A stretch of DNA of 64,000 bases from Chitinophaga sp. YR627 (GTDB lineage Bacteria > Bacteroidota > Bacteroidia > Chitinophagales > Chitinophagaceae), in assembly GCF_900114995.1 (NCBI RefSeq), contig NZ_FOUX01000006.1, positions 124,001 to 188,000 on the forward strand, read 5' to 3'. Made by a program: the position numbers and the translations under genes. The notes below the pieces were generated by a model. It was given only the letters and a program-made list of their open reading frames with translations, was not told the DNA's origin and did no database searches. The stretch's first letter is position 1. Every line of letters starts with the position of its first letter. Below, piece by piece: positions 17,434 through 25,840 of this stretch.

Positions 17434-18426
17434 ATGGAATACAGGCAATTAGGAGAAAGTGATCTGAAGGTATCTGCCATTACATTCGGCGCATGGGCGA
17501 TTGGTGGTTGGATGTGGGGAGGTACTGAGGCAAATGATGCTGTAAGAGCAATCCACGCCTCTATAGACGAGGGTGTGACATCAATCGATACGGCTCCGAT
17601 CTATGGACAGGGATTGAGTGAAGAGCTGACCGGTGAAGCATTGAAAGGACTGGACAGAACGAAGGTGCAGATCCTGACGAAGTTCGGTATGCGCTGGGAT
17701 CTGGCGAAGGGTTCACTCGCTTTCAACAGTAAGGATAATGCAGGTAATCCGATCGATATTTACAAATACGCAGGTAAGGAAAGTGTGATGGAGGAATGTG
17801 AGAATAGTCTGAAGAGACTGGGTACAGATTACATTGATCTCTTACAGATTCACTGGCCGGATGTAACAACACCTATCGATGAAACATTTGAAGCCGTTTT
17901 GCGTTTAAAGGAGCAGGGAAAGATCCGCGAGGCTGGTGTGTGCAACTATAATGTAGCACAGATGAAGGAAGCAGATGCGGTGCTTAAACTCGCTTCGAAT
18001 CAGGTGCCTTTCAGCATGGTGGAAAGAACGATAGAGAATGAGCTGGTGCCTTATTGTATTGAAAACAAAAAAGCGATCCTGGCGTATAGTCCGTTACAGC
18101 GGGGACTGCTCTCCGGTAAGATAAAACCGGGGCATCATTTTGGGGAAGGTGATACCCGTGCGGGCTCTAAATTTTATCAGACAGATAACCTGAACCGTAT
18201 CAACGCTTTCCTGGATCAGATCAAACCCATGGCGGAAAGCAAAAGCGTATCACTGGCGCAGCTGGTTATCCGCTGGACAATTGAACGTCCTGGCATTACA
18301 GTTGCACTGGTAGGTGCACGTAACGCAGAACAGGCCATCCAGAATGCCAGAGCAATCAATGTGAAACTGAGTGCTGAAGAGATCAAATTTATCAATGACA
18401 GATTATACCAGCTCCAACTGGTATAG
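17434..18426 (+). CDS. aldo/keto reductase
   Basis: 330 aa NADPH-dependent oxidoreductase with a TIM barrel. Motifs: FGAWAIGGWMWGG at the start, DTAPIYGQGLSEE containing the catalytic Asp and Tyr, the Lys in ILTKFGMRW, and the His in LLQIHWPD; the C-terminal nucleotide-binding part (VALVGARNAEQ) is typical. Closest in style to YajO/IolS-type reductases. Substrate unknown. Monocistronic with its own terminator. Confidence 0.92.
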   Translation: MEYRQLGESDLKVSAITFGAWAIGGWMWGGTEANDAVRAIHASIDEGVTSIDTAPIYGQGLSEELTGEALKGLDRTKVQILTKFGMRWDLAKGSLAFNSKDNAGNPIDIYKYAGKESVMEECENSLKRLGTDYIDLLQIHWPDVTTPIDETFEAVLRLKEQGKIREAGVCNYNVAQMKEADAVLKLASNQVPFSMVERTIENELVPYCIENKKAILAYSPLQRGLLSGKIKPGHHFGEGDTRAGSKFYQTDNLNRINAFLDQIKPMAESKSVSLAQLVIRWTIERPGITVALVGARNAEQAIQNARAINVKLSAEEIKFINDRLYQLQLV

Positions 18427-18470
18427 AAAATAAATAACTGTTACAGGTCAATTGAACAGTGAAGAAAAAG

Positions 18471-18505
18471 AGGGCCGTCCACGATAGGTGTGACGGCCCT
18501 TCTTC
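18471..18505 (+). terminator. terminator of aldo/keto reductase
   Basis: A 9-bp stem (AGGGCCGTC / GACGGCCCT) followed by TCTTC, 45 bp after the gene. Confidence 0.75.
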
Positions 18506-18622
18506 GTATGAGAAGGTCTGGCTTCACATGAAATGGTTGCTTTTTTCGCAGAACTGACTTTTATCATATGCCTGTTTCATATGATCTGTACTTTTGAGTT
18601 ACCTATACAAAACTCCTTCCAC

Positions 18623-19405
18623 ATGACACATGCAGAAATCGTTAAACAGGTAGCATGGAAAGATCTCAAAGATCTCTCAATAAGAGAAATGCTGATTGAA
18701 AATAATCTCACCTTACCCTGGTTATTTTCTTCCTGGTTACTGGCTTATTTCGGCTATTACGCACTGGCGTTGCCGTGTTCAGCTTTCTTCTTTCTGACGG
18801 GATTACGACAGGTACATAATGGTTTTCACAACTCACTTGGCACGAATAAGTTCCTGACCTGGTTTACGCTCTTCTCCAATAGTGTGCTGATGATGGCTTC
18901 TATTCATGCGGTTAAGTTCAATCATATCAGGCATCATAAGTATTGTTTGTCAGAAGAGGATTACGAAGGTAAGTCCGCCGGTATGAGCTGGTACGGCGCT
19001 ATCCTGTATGGCCCTGTGCATATGTTTCTCATCCATAAGGTAACCTTACAGCTTGGCAACAAAAAATACGTAAGAAATGTGATCGCCGAGTTAGCCGCAA
19101 TAGCAGCGTTTGCTTTTTTCGTTTTTTATTTTAACATCGCGTTCCTGATGTATCATGTGATCGTGATGGTCTTCGGAGAATTCCTGATGGCCTTCTTCGC
19201 CGTATGGACGGTGCACCATGATACCGACGAGCATCCTGAACTAGCCAGGACACAACGTGGTGGCTGGAAGAATAAGATCACGTTCAGCATGTTCTATCAT
19301 CTGGAACATCATCTGTTTCCGGCGGTACCGACTATCAAATTACCTGAACTGGCTAAACGGATTGACGAGGTATTACCTGAGCTGGAGAAGAAAAATACTT
19401 TTTAA
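18623..19405 (+). CDS. membrane fatty acid desaturase family protein
   Basis: 260 aa from the ATG giving MTHAEIVKQ; the longer frame upstream lacks support. Several hydrophobic segments and the His-box set of the diiron desaturase superfamily: HNGFHN, HIRHHKYC, HHDTDEH and HLEHHLFP. This predicts a membrane diiron enzyme introducing a double bond or hydroxyl into a lipid or carotenoid-like substrate. The spacing fits the fatty-acid desaturase branch, but the substrate cannot be read from sequence. Confidence 0.85.
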   Translation: MTHAEIVKQVAWKDLKDLSIREMLIENNLTLPWLFSSWLLAYFGYYALALPCSAFFFLTGLRQVHNGFHNSLGTNKFLTWFTLFSNSVLMMASIHAVKFNHIRHHKYCLSEEDYEGKSAGMSWYGAILYGPVHMFLIHKVTLQLGNKKYVRNVIAELAAIAAFAFFVFYFNIAFLMYHVIVMVFGEFLMAFFAVWTVHHDTDEHPELARTQRGGWKNKITFSMFYHLEHHLFPAVPTIKLPELAKRIDEVLPELEKKNTF

Positions 19406-19408
19406 ACA

Positions 19409-20557
19409 TCAGCTGACGATCTGCATGAGGAATGGAATCGCTTCCGGTGAGTGAAGAGCGTTAGTAGAGTCCATCGTCATCTGTGCAGTAGCGGATGCTC
19501 GTTCACGCATTGCCTGTTCATATGCGGCGATCGCGCTGTGGGTATCAGGATAATTTTCACTGGTCAGACAAAGTCCCAGTTCCAATGCATCCAGCATGGC
19601 CATGTTAACGCCTTCTCCTGCATAAGGTGGCATCAGGTGTGCCGCGTCTCCCAGCATCGTCAGGTTGGGTAATGCTTCCCATGTCTGATCAAAAGGCATA
19701 CAGTACAAAGGTCTTGGTATAAAAGGACCTGTTGCATTTTCAAACAGTTCTTCCCATATCGGACTCCAGCCGGTGAAGCTTGCTTTGAACCAGGAAAGTA
19801 CCTGTGCTTTGTCTGCGAAGTCGATACCAGATTCCTGTGTCCAGTTTTCCGTTGTTTTGCAGCTGGGGTAAAAGACAAGACTACCATCTCCTTTAGAGCT
19901 TACGATCAGCGTTTTTTCATCACCCATACTGAAGATCTTGCCGCCATTCAGTAATGCATGTATCCGCGGACTGTTCTTTTCGGAATTATATACAGCACCT
20001 TCAACGGCGGTTACACCGGAATAGAAAGGGCGTATTGGCGTGATATAGGGGCGTATTTTTGAGTTAGCACCATCCGCAGCAATAACGATATCTGCATAAG
20101 CGGTTTTACCGTCTTTAAAGTGCAATTGCCAGCCTTCATTGAAGGGGGTAAGGGAACTGAACTGACAATCCCATACAACAGTATCCGGATGCAGGGATTC
20201 CAGCAATATTTTCTTTAACGGTCCACGGTCTATTTCGGGGCGGTAGGCTTCTACAGGTCCTTCTTCGTTGTGATTATCTTCCAGTAGAATAGTACCGTGT
20301 TGATCGATGATACGCATGTTGTCGGCACCCGGACGAAAGTTAGCTTTAAAAGCGTCCATCAGACCTGCTTCTTCCAATGCCCTGAGACCAGATTCATGGT
20401 GCAGGTCGAGTGTAGCGCCCTGTGCTCTGGCGTCTTTGTTTATGTCTCGTTCATATACGGTAACGTCTGCGTTACGCATCTGTAAGATTCTCGCGAGGGT
20501 AAGGCCACCCGGGCCACCGCCGACGATAGCAATTTTTTTGTTTTTAATGTTGTTCAT
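19409..20557 (-). CDS. Tet(X)-like FAD-dependent monooxygenase
   Basis: 382 aa class A flavoprotein monooxygenase. FAD motifs: GGGPGGLTLA (about 14-23), YERD, and the second FAD motif GDAAHLMPPYAGEGVN near residue 300. Overall order and several segments (TLDLHHESG, DTVVWD) resemble Tet(X) tetracycline monooxygenases. Compared from memory with Tet(X2), the substrate-site Gln192, Arg213 and His234 positions appear to be Glu, Lys and Val here, so a different substrate is likely. It follows a TetR gene by 25 bp on the same strand and is probably controlled by it. Confidence 0.88.
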   Translation of the reverse strand: MNNIKNKKIAIVGGGPGGLTLARILQMRNADVTVYERDINKDARAQGATLDLHHESGLRALEEAGLMDAFKANFRPGADNMRIIDQHGTILLEDNHNEEGPVEAYRPEIDRGPLKKILLESLHPDTVVWDCQFSSLTPFNEGWQLHFKDGKTAYADIVIAADGANSKIRPYITPIRPFYSGVTAVEGAVYNSEKNSPRIHALLNGGKIFSMGDEKTLIVSSKGDGSLVFYPSCKTTENWTQESGIDFADKAQVLSWFKASFTGWSPIWEELFENATGPFIPRPLYCMPFDQTWEALPNLTMLGDAAHLMPPYAGEGVNMAMLDALELGLCLTSENYPDTHSAIAAYEQAMRERASATAQMTMDSTNALHSPEAIPFLMQIVS

Positions 20558-20582
20558 ACGAAGTGGTTTGAATGCTATTTGT

Positions 20583-21179
20583 TTATTTCAGCAAACCTTT
20601 TATCACTGCTTCGCAGCAATCTGCCAGTACTTTATCAGTGATCACTTGTTTAGGCCGCTGTGTATGTTCGAAGTATTCATTGATGAGATCGAAGAGTGGC
20701 GCAAATAATAATGCCCTGTGTGCCTCCATGGGGAGTTTTATGATCGTACCTTCCTTCACATGAAACGAGAGGAAGCTGTGAACAGGGGCAAAGAAGTCGC
20801 CTTGCCTGATGCCTCTTTCCTGGTAGGCTTTATTGAGCAGGGGAGAGGATTTACCATACTGCATCAGCGCATAGTAATGTTTATTTTCTTTAAAGTAGCG
20901 GAAAGCATTGGCCCATAGTCTTTTTACGCCTTCTGCGAAAGGCATTTCCGGATCGAATTTTTCCAGAACGGCTTTTTCATAGGACCCGATCACTTCATCA
21001 ATAAACAGTTTGATGAGAAAGTCTTCTTTATTCTCATACTTAATGTAGATAGTACGAGGAGATACATTCGCCGCCTTTGCCAGCTTTTGCATACTCAGAT
21101 TTTCCAGTCCTTCCTCTGCAATGATCTGTAACGCTATAGAGCGGATCGCTTCTTCTTTTTCGAGGTTCTTTGGTCTCAT
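20583..21179 (-). CDS. TetR family transcriptional regulator
   Basis: 198 aa. The N-terminal helix-turn-helix is typical (IIAEEGLENLSMQKLAKAA then VSPRTIYIKYENKEDFL); the C-terminal two thirds is the variable all-alpha ligand domain. Directly upstream of, and on the same strand as, a flavin monooxygenase, with a perfect palindrome 33-58 bp before its own start: the standard layout of an autorepressing sensor that induces a modifying enzyme. Confidence 0.93.
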   Translation of the reverse strand: MRPKNLEKEEAIRSIALQIIAEEGLENLSMQKLAKAANVSPRTIYIKYENKEDFLIKLFIDEVIGSYEKAVLEKFDPEMPFAEGVKRLWANAFRYFKENKHYYALMQYGKSSPLLNKAYQERGIRQGDFFAPVHSFLSFHVKEGTIIKLPMEAHRALLFAPLFDLINEYFEHTQRPKQVITDKVLADCCEAVIKGLLK

Positions 21180-21211
21180 GACAATGTCTTTTATCCTTCT
21201 GACAGTACAAA

Positions 21212-21237
21212 AGTAAGTAAACGTTTGTTTACTTACT
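21212..21237. promoter_or_regulatory. TetR operator
   Basis: A perfect 11-bp inverted repeat (AGTAAGTAAAC / GTTTACTTACT) with a 4-nt spacer, 33 bp upstream of the TetR start codon. Size and symmetry match TetR-family operators. Confidence 0.8.
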
Positions 21238-21533
21238 AATTTATTTTATCGGAGAGAAAAAGAACGGTCACTATAAATAGTATTTTTGGGATACGATAGT
21301 TTTCTCTTAGTCAGACTATATTTACCCTCCCTTTGTCCTGCGTCGGAAAGGATAGATAGAACGTTTCAGAATTATGATCAAAGACTTATACAGCTGGTTG
21401 TCATCTGAAAGCATATTGTGCTCATTGTATATGTTATGCTACCTGTGTTAACCGTATTTTCCGCAGAAATGAACAGCTGCGGACAGGTTACCTCTGAAAA
21501 TTCGTAATTTTACTGTCTAAACACGACTGATCT

Positions 21534-22118
21534 ATGGGCTGGAAACGTTTATTTTCTTTATCAAATTTAAGTACGGCTGCTATGACCGTATTCCTGGTGC
21601 TGATGCTGGTAAATCCATCGGTGAAGGCGGCTGTTATGCAGGGTTTGATGAAGGTCGGACTGTTCCAGCCGGGCGTACCCGAAGAAGTGGCGCCGGACAG
21701 TAAAATGGCGCCGGATATGGCTTTCGCAGATGGAGAGGGGAAGACGTTTACATTGTCATCACTAAAAGGGAAAGTAGTGTTCCTGAATTTCTGGGCTACC
21801 TGGTGCCCGCCGTGCCGTGCGGAGATGCCATCGATCAATTCATTATACAAACAGTATAAGGCGGATAAAAATGTGGTCTTCCTGACCGTAGATACAGACG
21901 GCAACTACAAAAAGGCAAAACGATTCATCGATAAGCAACAGTATGAACTGCCCGTATATGTGGCAGATAGCCGGATACCTGAAGAACTATTGGGCAAATC
22001 TATTCCCACTACCCTTATCATCAACAAAAAAGGGCAGATCGTATACCGGCAGGAAGGGGCTGCTGATTATGGTAACGACAGGTTTATTGACTATTTCGGA
22101 AAGTATATCCGGAAGTAA
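21534..22118 (+). CDS. TlpA/ResA-type thioredoxin-like protein
   Basis: 194 aa. One N-terminal membrane anchor (about residues 12-33) and a thioredoxin fold with active site WCPPC, preceded by the ...VVFLNFWATWCPPCRAEMP block and followed by the cis-Pro of SIPTTLIINK. It probably faces the periplasm and reduces disulfides, for example in cytochrome c maturation or cell-envelope proteins. No ccm gene is adjacent (ccmE/F are 37 kb away). Confidence 0.93.
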   Translation: MGWKRLFSLSNLSTAAMTVFLVLMLVNPSVKAAVMQGLMKVGLFQPGVPEEVAPDSKMAPDMAFADGEGKTFTLSSLKGKVVFLNFWATWCPPCRAEMPSINSLYKQYKADKNVVFLTVDTDGNYKKAKRFIDKQQYELPVYVADSRIPEELLGKSIPTTLIINKKGQIVYRQEGAADYGNDRFIDYFGKYIRK

Positions 22119-22504
22119 GCAAAACGATTTATCAGTCCTTGTTTCCCCTGAATATTTATTTGGATTTCATATTCTGAAATACTAATATTGCATTAGCAAC
22201 TAATTTATGCTTCACCTGCATACATACCATAAGATTTCCGATCAGCGTCACAGAAAGTACTATTTTCTGATGGCTACGCTGGCAATGGATTCCGCTCGCT
22301 CCTGAGCGCAGGTATGATACTGCCTTTACGGGCGTTTCTATTTTTATTTTCCAGTTTACTTTATTCGTTTTTCCGCGCCCATTTTAGTGGTTCTACCTGT
22401 CATTTCTGCAATGCGATGAAGCATTGTTTTATCATACTATAACGTATAGTCAAAAACCATCGACTCATACACCAAAACTTTCTGTTTTCTAAAACCAATC
22501 CATC
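22119..22504. other. gene-free interval upstream of hppD
   Basis: 386 bp with no credible gene. It contains a short palindrome ACTATA-ACG-TATAGT (22436-22450), about 55 bp before hppD and a plausible operator, and a 6-bp hairpin CAATGC/GCATTG followed by TTTT (22409-22430). Confidence 0.4.
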
Positions 22505-23641
22505 ATGCATACAACTACAGATGCTGCCGTTTCGGCCATCCCTGCTAATGCGCAGGACTTTTTACCATTAAATGGTACAGATTACGTTGAATTTTATGTG
22601 GGTAATGCCAAACAGGCTGCTCATTATTATAAAACCGCATTTGGCTTCCAGTCACTGGCTTATGCCGGTCCGGAAACAGGTGTGAAAGATCGTGCTTCCT
22701 ATGTACTGGTACAGAATAAACTGCGTTTTGTACTGACCACACCACTGAATCCTGAGAACGAGATCGCACAGCATATCCTGGAACACGGAGATGGTGTAAA
22801 AGTACTGGCGCTGTGGGTGGATGATGCACGTGCTGCATTCGAAGAAACCGTTAAAAGAGGTGCAAAGCCATACCTGGAGCCTGTTACGGAAGAAGATGAA
22901 TTTGGTTCCATCGTACGCAGCGGTATTCACATCTATGGCGATACGGTACACCTGTTCATCGAACGTAAGAACTATAACGGCCCCTTCCTGCCAGGTTATA
23001 AAGCATGGAATCCGGCTTATCAGCCAACCGAAACCGGTCTGCAATATGTAGATCATTGCGTGGGTAACGTGGGTTGGAATGAAATGAATACCTGGGTAGA
23101 TTTCTACGAGCAGGTGATGGGCTTCCGCAATCTGCTGTCCTTTGACGATAAAGACATCTCTACCGAATATTCTGCACTGATGAGTAAGGTAATGAGCAAT
23201 GGCAATGGCCGTGTGAAATTCCCGATCAACGAACCGGCAGAAGGTAAAAAGAAATCCCAGATCGAAGAATACCTGGATTTCTATCGTGGTGCGGGTGTAC
23301 AACACGTTGCGATCGCTACTAACAATATCATCCAGACAGTGACCGATCTGCAGAACAGAGGGGTTGAGTTCCTGAAAGTACCAGAATCCTACTATGCCAC
23401 ATTGCTGGATAGGGTAGGACAGATCGATGAGGACCTGCTGCCGCTGAAGGAACTGGGTATCCTGGTTGACCGCGATGATGAAGGATATCTGTTGCAGATC
23501 TTTACGAAACCTGTACAGGACCGTCCGACTGTATTCTTTGAGATCATCCAGCGTAAGGGTGCTAAATCTTTCGGTAAAGGTAATTTCAAAGCCCTGTTTG
23601 AATCCATAGAGAGAGAACAGGCGCTGAGAGGCAACCTGTAA
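22505..23641 (+). CDS. hppD: 4-hydroxyphenylpyruvate dioxygenase
   Basis: 378 aa. Converts 4-hydroxyphenylpyruvate to homogentisate, the substrate of HmgA encoded upstream in this window. Two vicinal-oxygen-chelate domains: N-terminal (about 20-160) and catalytic (about 180-360), with the iron ligands recognisable as His in YVDHCVGNV, His in VQHVAIAT and Glu in FFEIIQRKG. Full length. It has its own terminator and is not in an operon with hmgA. Confidence 0.95.
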   Translation: MHTTTDAAVSAIPANAQDFLPLNGTDYVEFYVGNAKQAAHYYKTAFGFQSLAYAGPETGVKDRASYVLVQNKLRFVLTTPLNPENEIAQHILEHGDGVKVLALWVDDARAAFEETVKRGAKPYLEPVTEEDEFGSIVRSGIHIYGDTVHLFIERKNYNGPFLPGYKAWNPAYQPTETGLQYVDHCVGNVGWNEMNTWVDFYEQVMGFRNLLSFDDKDISTEYSALMSKVMSNGNGRVKFPINEPAEGKKKSQIEEYLDFYRGAGVQHVAIATNNIIQTVTDLQNRGVEFLKVPESYYATLLDRVGQIDEDLLPLKELGILVDRDDEGYLLQIFTKPVQDRPTVFFEIIQRKGAKSFGKGNFKALFESIEREQALRGNL

Positions 23642-23654
23642 AATAAATCAGCTC

Positions 23655-23700
23655 ACATCCGGAATGCCTGTTGAGCGCATTCCGGATGTAGTATCCCTTT
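23655..23700 (+). terminator. terminator of hppD
   Basis: A 13-bp perfect stem (ACATCCGGAATGC / GCATTCCGGATGT) ending 48 bp after hppD, followed by a T-rich tract. Confidence 0.82.
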
Positions 23701-24033
23701 TATTTTAGTGTTAATGAGTTATTTCAATTGAAGCCATTGTTTGTTATGCCTGTTTCCTGCTGAAATTGTTATTTTCAATAACCGGACGTCTATAACGATG
23801 TTAACCTTCTGTTCGCCCTGCTATACCTGTTGCTGCGGCAAAGAAAAAGCTGCTTTTTACTACGAATCAGCTCTTGCGCAGAACTTCTGACCAGCCTGCG
23901 GAACAATACACTTTCACCCTTCCGAATAGCAGAACCTGTCAGCGACACTTTTCCGTCTCTCCTTATTTGGTCCTTTCATGGTATTGGAAATGTTCAGGAA
24001 TTTAAAATAATTTGCATAAGAGATCGTTTACTT
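23701..24033. other. gene-free interval
   Basis: 333 bp. An open frame runs in from 23830 but is only an upstream extension of the small membrane protein below; I see no signal in it. Confidence 0.4.
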
Positions 24034-24252
24034 ATGAGAGTACAAACTTTGTTCGGAGTATTATTTTTGCTGGGAGGAATTTTTCAGATGATAACAGCTG
24101 TATTGATCTACCAGGGCCAGCGCCACTATATTTTGCGCTTCGCCAACCGGAAGGTAGGGATGATCATTTACGCGCTTTTTTCCCTGTTATTGCTCTTTCT
24201 TGCATATTGGACTTTCAACATGCAACCGGTACAAAATGCTCCGGGAAGGTAG
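24034..24252 (+). CDS. small two-helix membrane protein
   Basis: 72 aa from the ATG giving MRVQTLFG. Two hydrophobic segments (about residues 4-22 and 38-58) separated by a basic loop (RHYILRFANRKVG). I do not recognise a family. The upstream part of the open frame is rich in Ser/Arg with no membrane-protein character, which favours this start. It ends 42 bp before the L,D-transpeptidase gene, so cotranscription is possible. Confidence 0.6.
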   Translation: MRVQTLFGVLFLLGGIFQMITAVLIYQGQRHYILRFANRKVGMIIYALFSLLLLFLAYWTFNMQPVQNAPGR

Positions 24253-24294
24253 ATTTCTGAAAATGTGAACTTGTAAAATTGTGTTAAAATATCT

Positions 24295-25053
24295 ATGAAG
24301 CAGGTCGTTTTAGCAGTTTTAATGCTGCTGGGAATGGGAAAAGTGCAGGCCCAGCAGATGCAGCAGTCATTTCTGGATAACCAGAAGATGTTTCCGAAAG
24401 TAGGAACTGCCTACAGAGATAAGGAAGAGCAACTTAAAGAGGAGTTCCAGAAAAAGGGGCTGACCTATCCGGCGAAGTATATCTTCATACGTTCCTTTAA
24501 GCTGGATAGTGAACTGGAGATCTGGGTGAAGAATAAGGCTTCCGATACTTTCCGTCTGTTTAAATCCTACCGCGTCTGTACCCTGTCAGGTAAAATGGGG
24601 CCAAAACGTAAGGAAGGGGATAGACAGGTACCGGAAGGGTTTTACTATATCAATGATTTTAACCCGAATAGCAGCTATCACCTGTCGCTGGGTCTCAACT
24701 ACCCAAACTTTGCGGATAAGATCCTCAGCGACCCTAAAAAGCCAGGTGGCGAGATCTATATCCACGGTAGCTGTCTGACCATCGGTTGTATACCGCTGAC
24801 AGACGATATTATCGAGGAAGTGTATGTAATGGCGGTGAACGCAAAGAATTCGGGCCAGGATTTTATTCCTGTACACGTATTCCCGGTGAAGTTTGGCAAT
24901 ATACGCTCCATGGAGTACCTGGGTAATTTCACCCTGAAAGACAATTCTTCCGAAAAATTCTGGGTGGACCTGAAATATGCCTACGATTATTTCGAGGCCC
25001 ATCACAAGCTGCCGGTTGTACTGGTAGATGAAAAAGGAAAGTATATTATGTAG
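24295..25053 (+). CDS. L,D-transpeptidase (YkuD) family protein
   Basis: 252 aa with an N-terminal signal peptide ending near VQAQ. The YkuD catalytic motif is IHGSCLTIGC with nucleophile Cys165; upstream VPEGFYYINDFNP is the YafK/ErfK-like pattern. It predicts a periplasmic enzyme that forms L,D crosslinks in peptidoglycan or anchors proteins to it, or, as in the YafK branch, removes such links. Single domain without LysM. Confidence 0.88.
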   Translation: MKQVVLAVLMLLGMGKVQAQQMQQSFLDNQKMFPKVGTAYRDKEEQLKEEFQKKGLTYPAKYIFIRSFKLDSELEIWVKNKASDTFRLFKSYRVCTLSGKMGPKRKEGDRQVPEGFYYINDFNPNSSYHLSLGLNYPNFADKILSDPKKPGGEIYIHGSCLTIGCIPLTDDIIEEVYVMAVNAKNSGQDFIPVHVFPVKFGNIRSMEYLGNFTLKDNSSEKFWVDLKYAYDYFEAHHKLPVVLVDEKGKYIM

Positions 25054-25074
25054 TTTTCTCAACAAAATGGATAG

Positions 25075-25115
25075 AAAGGGCGTTCACCGAAGAGGCGGAC
25101 GCCCTTTCGTTTTCT
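25075..25115 (+). terminator. terminator of L,D-transpeptidase gene
   Basis: Stem AAAGGGCGTTC / GGACGCCCTTT (G-T pair included) followed by CGTTTTC, 22 bp after the gene. Confidence 0.8.
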
Positions 25116-25212
25116 TACATTTTAGGATTTTAACCTTCCATTTAATTATTTTTTTATGAAAAGTCATTTTTTTTTCGAAACTTAGGGCGAAAGGTCAAAT
25201 CAATTTACTATT

Positions 25213-25788
25213 ATGAATAGAAGAGAAGCCATCCGGAACGTTGCCCTTTTGCTGGGTAGCGCAATTTCCGCGTCCACGTTATCAGCCCTTGAGGGCTGTA
25301 ACCCGAAAGGCCCTGATAATTATGCACTACAGGCGCCTGAGACCAAGAGTTTTTTGGCCGAAATAGCAGAGACGATCATCCCGGAAACAAGTACGCCAGG
25401 GGCTAAAGCCGCTAAGGTGGATGAGTTTATTGTTGTGATGCTGAATGATTGCTATAAGCCGGAAGACCAGAAAGTTGTCCTGGAAGGGCTGAAGAAGATC
25501 GATGATGCTAGTCAGAAACAATTTAAGAAATCGTTTGTAGACCTGTCTGCGGAAGAGAAAACGACTGTGCTGACGGCAATTGATAAGGAGCGTGTTGACT
25601 ACAATAAACGTGATAACAAGAAGGAAGGCGATCCTACCCATTATTTCCAGATCCTGAAAGAACTGACCCTGACCGGTTATTTCACCTCAGAACCGGGCGC
25701 AACCAAAGCACTGCGTTACATACCGGTACCTGGTAAATACGAAGGCTGCATCCCTTATACCAAAGGGGAGAAAGCATGGGCGGTATAA
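25213..25788 (+). CDS. gluconate 2-dehydrogenase subunit 3 family protein
   Basis: 191 aa. A twin-arginine-like N-terminus (NRREAIRNVALLLG) plus a possible lipobox (ALEGC) mark it for export. The body matches the small gamma subunit of membrane sugar/alcohol dehydrogenases (FLAEIAETIIPETSTPGAKA; FFDLSAEEK-like KSFVDLSAEEK). In characterised systems this subunit carries the folded GMC catalytic subunit through the Tat pathway. The two GMC genes follow immediately (52 bp gap), matching that role. Confidence 0.9.
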   Translation: MNRREAIRNVALLLGSAISASTLSALEGCNPKGPDNYALQAPETKSFLAEIAETIIPETSTPGAKAAKVDEFIVVMLNDCYKPEDQKVVLEGLKKIDDASQKQFKKSFVDLSAEEKTTVLTAIDKERVDYNKRDNKKEGDPTHYFQILKELTLTGYFTSEPGATKALRYIPVPGKYEGCIPYTKGEKAWAV

Positions 25789-25840
25789 GTACGCCGGCGT
25801 GTAGGAAGAATTATAGTCTCAACAACAAAACAAGAATTCC

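Noticed and set aside
20583..21179. Tetracycline resistance by TetR plus Tet(X)
   Set aside because: Layout fits, but substrate-site residues appear replaced; calling it resistance would overstate the evidence.
23830..24033. Long upstream extension of the small membrane protein
   Set aside because: Composition (Ser/Arg-rich, no membrane character) does not fit; the internal ATG at 24034 gives a clean two-helix protein.
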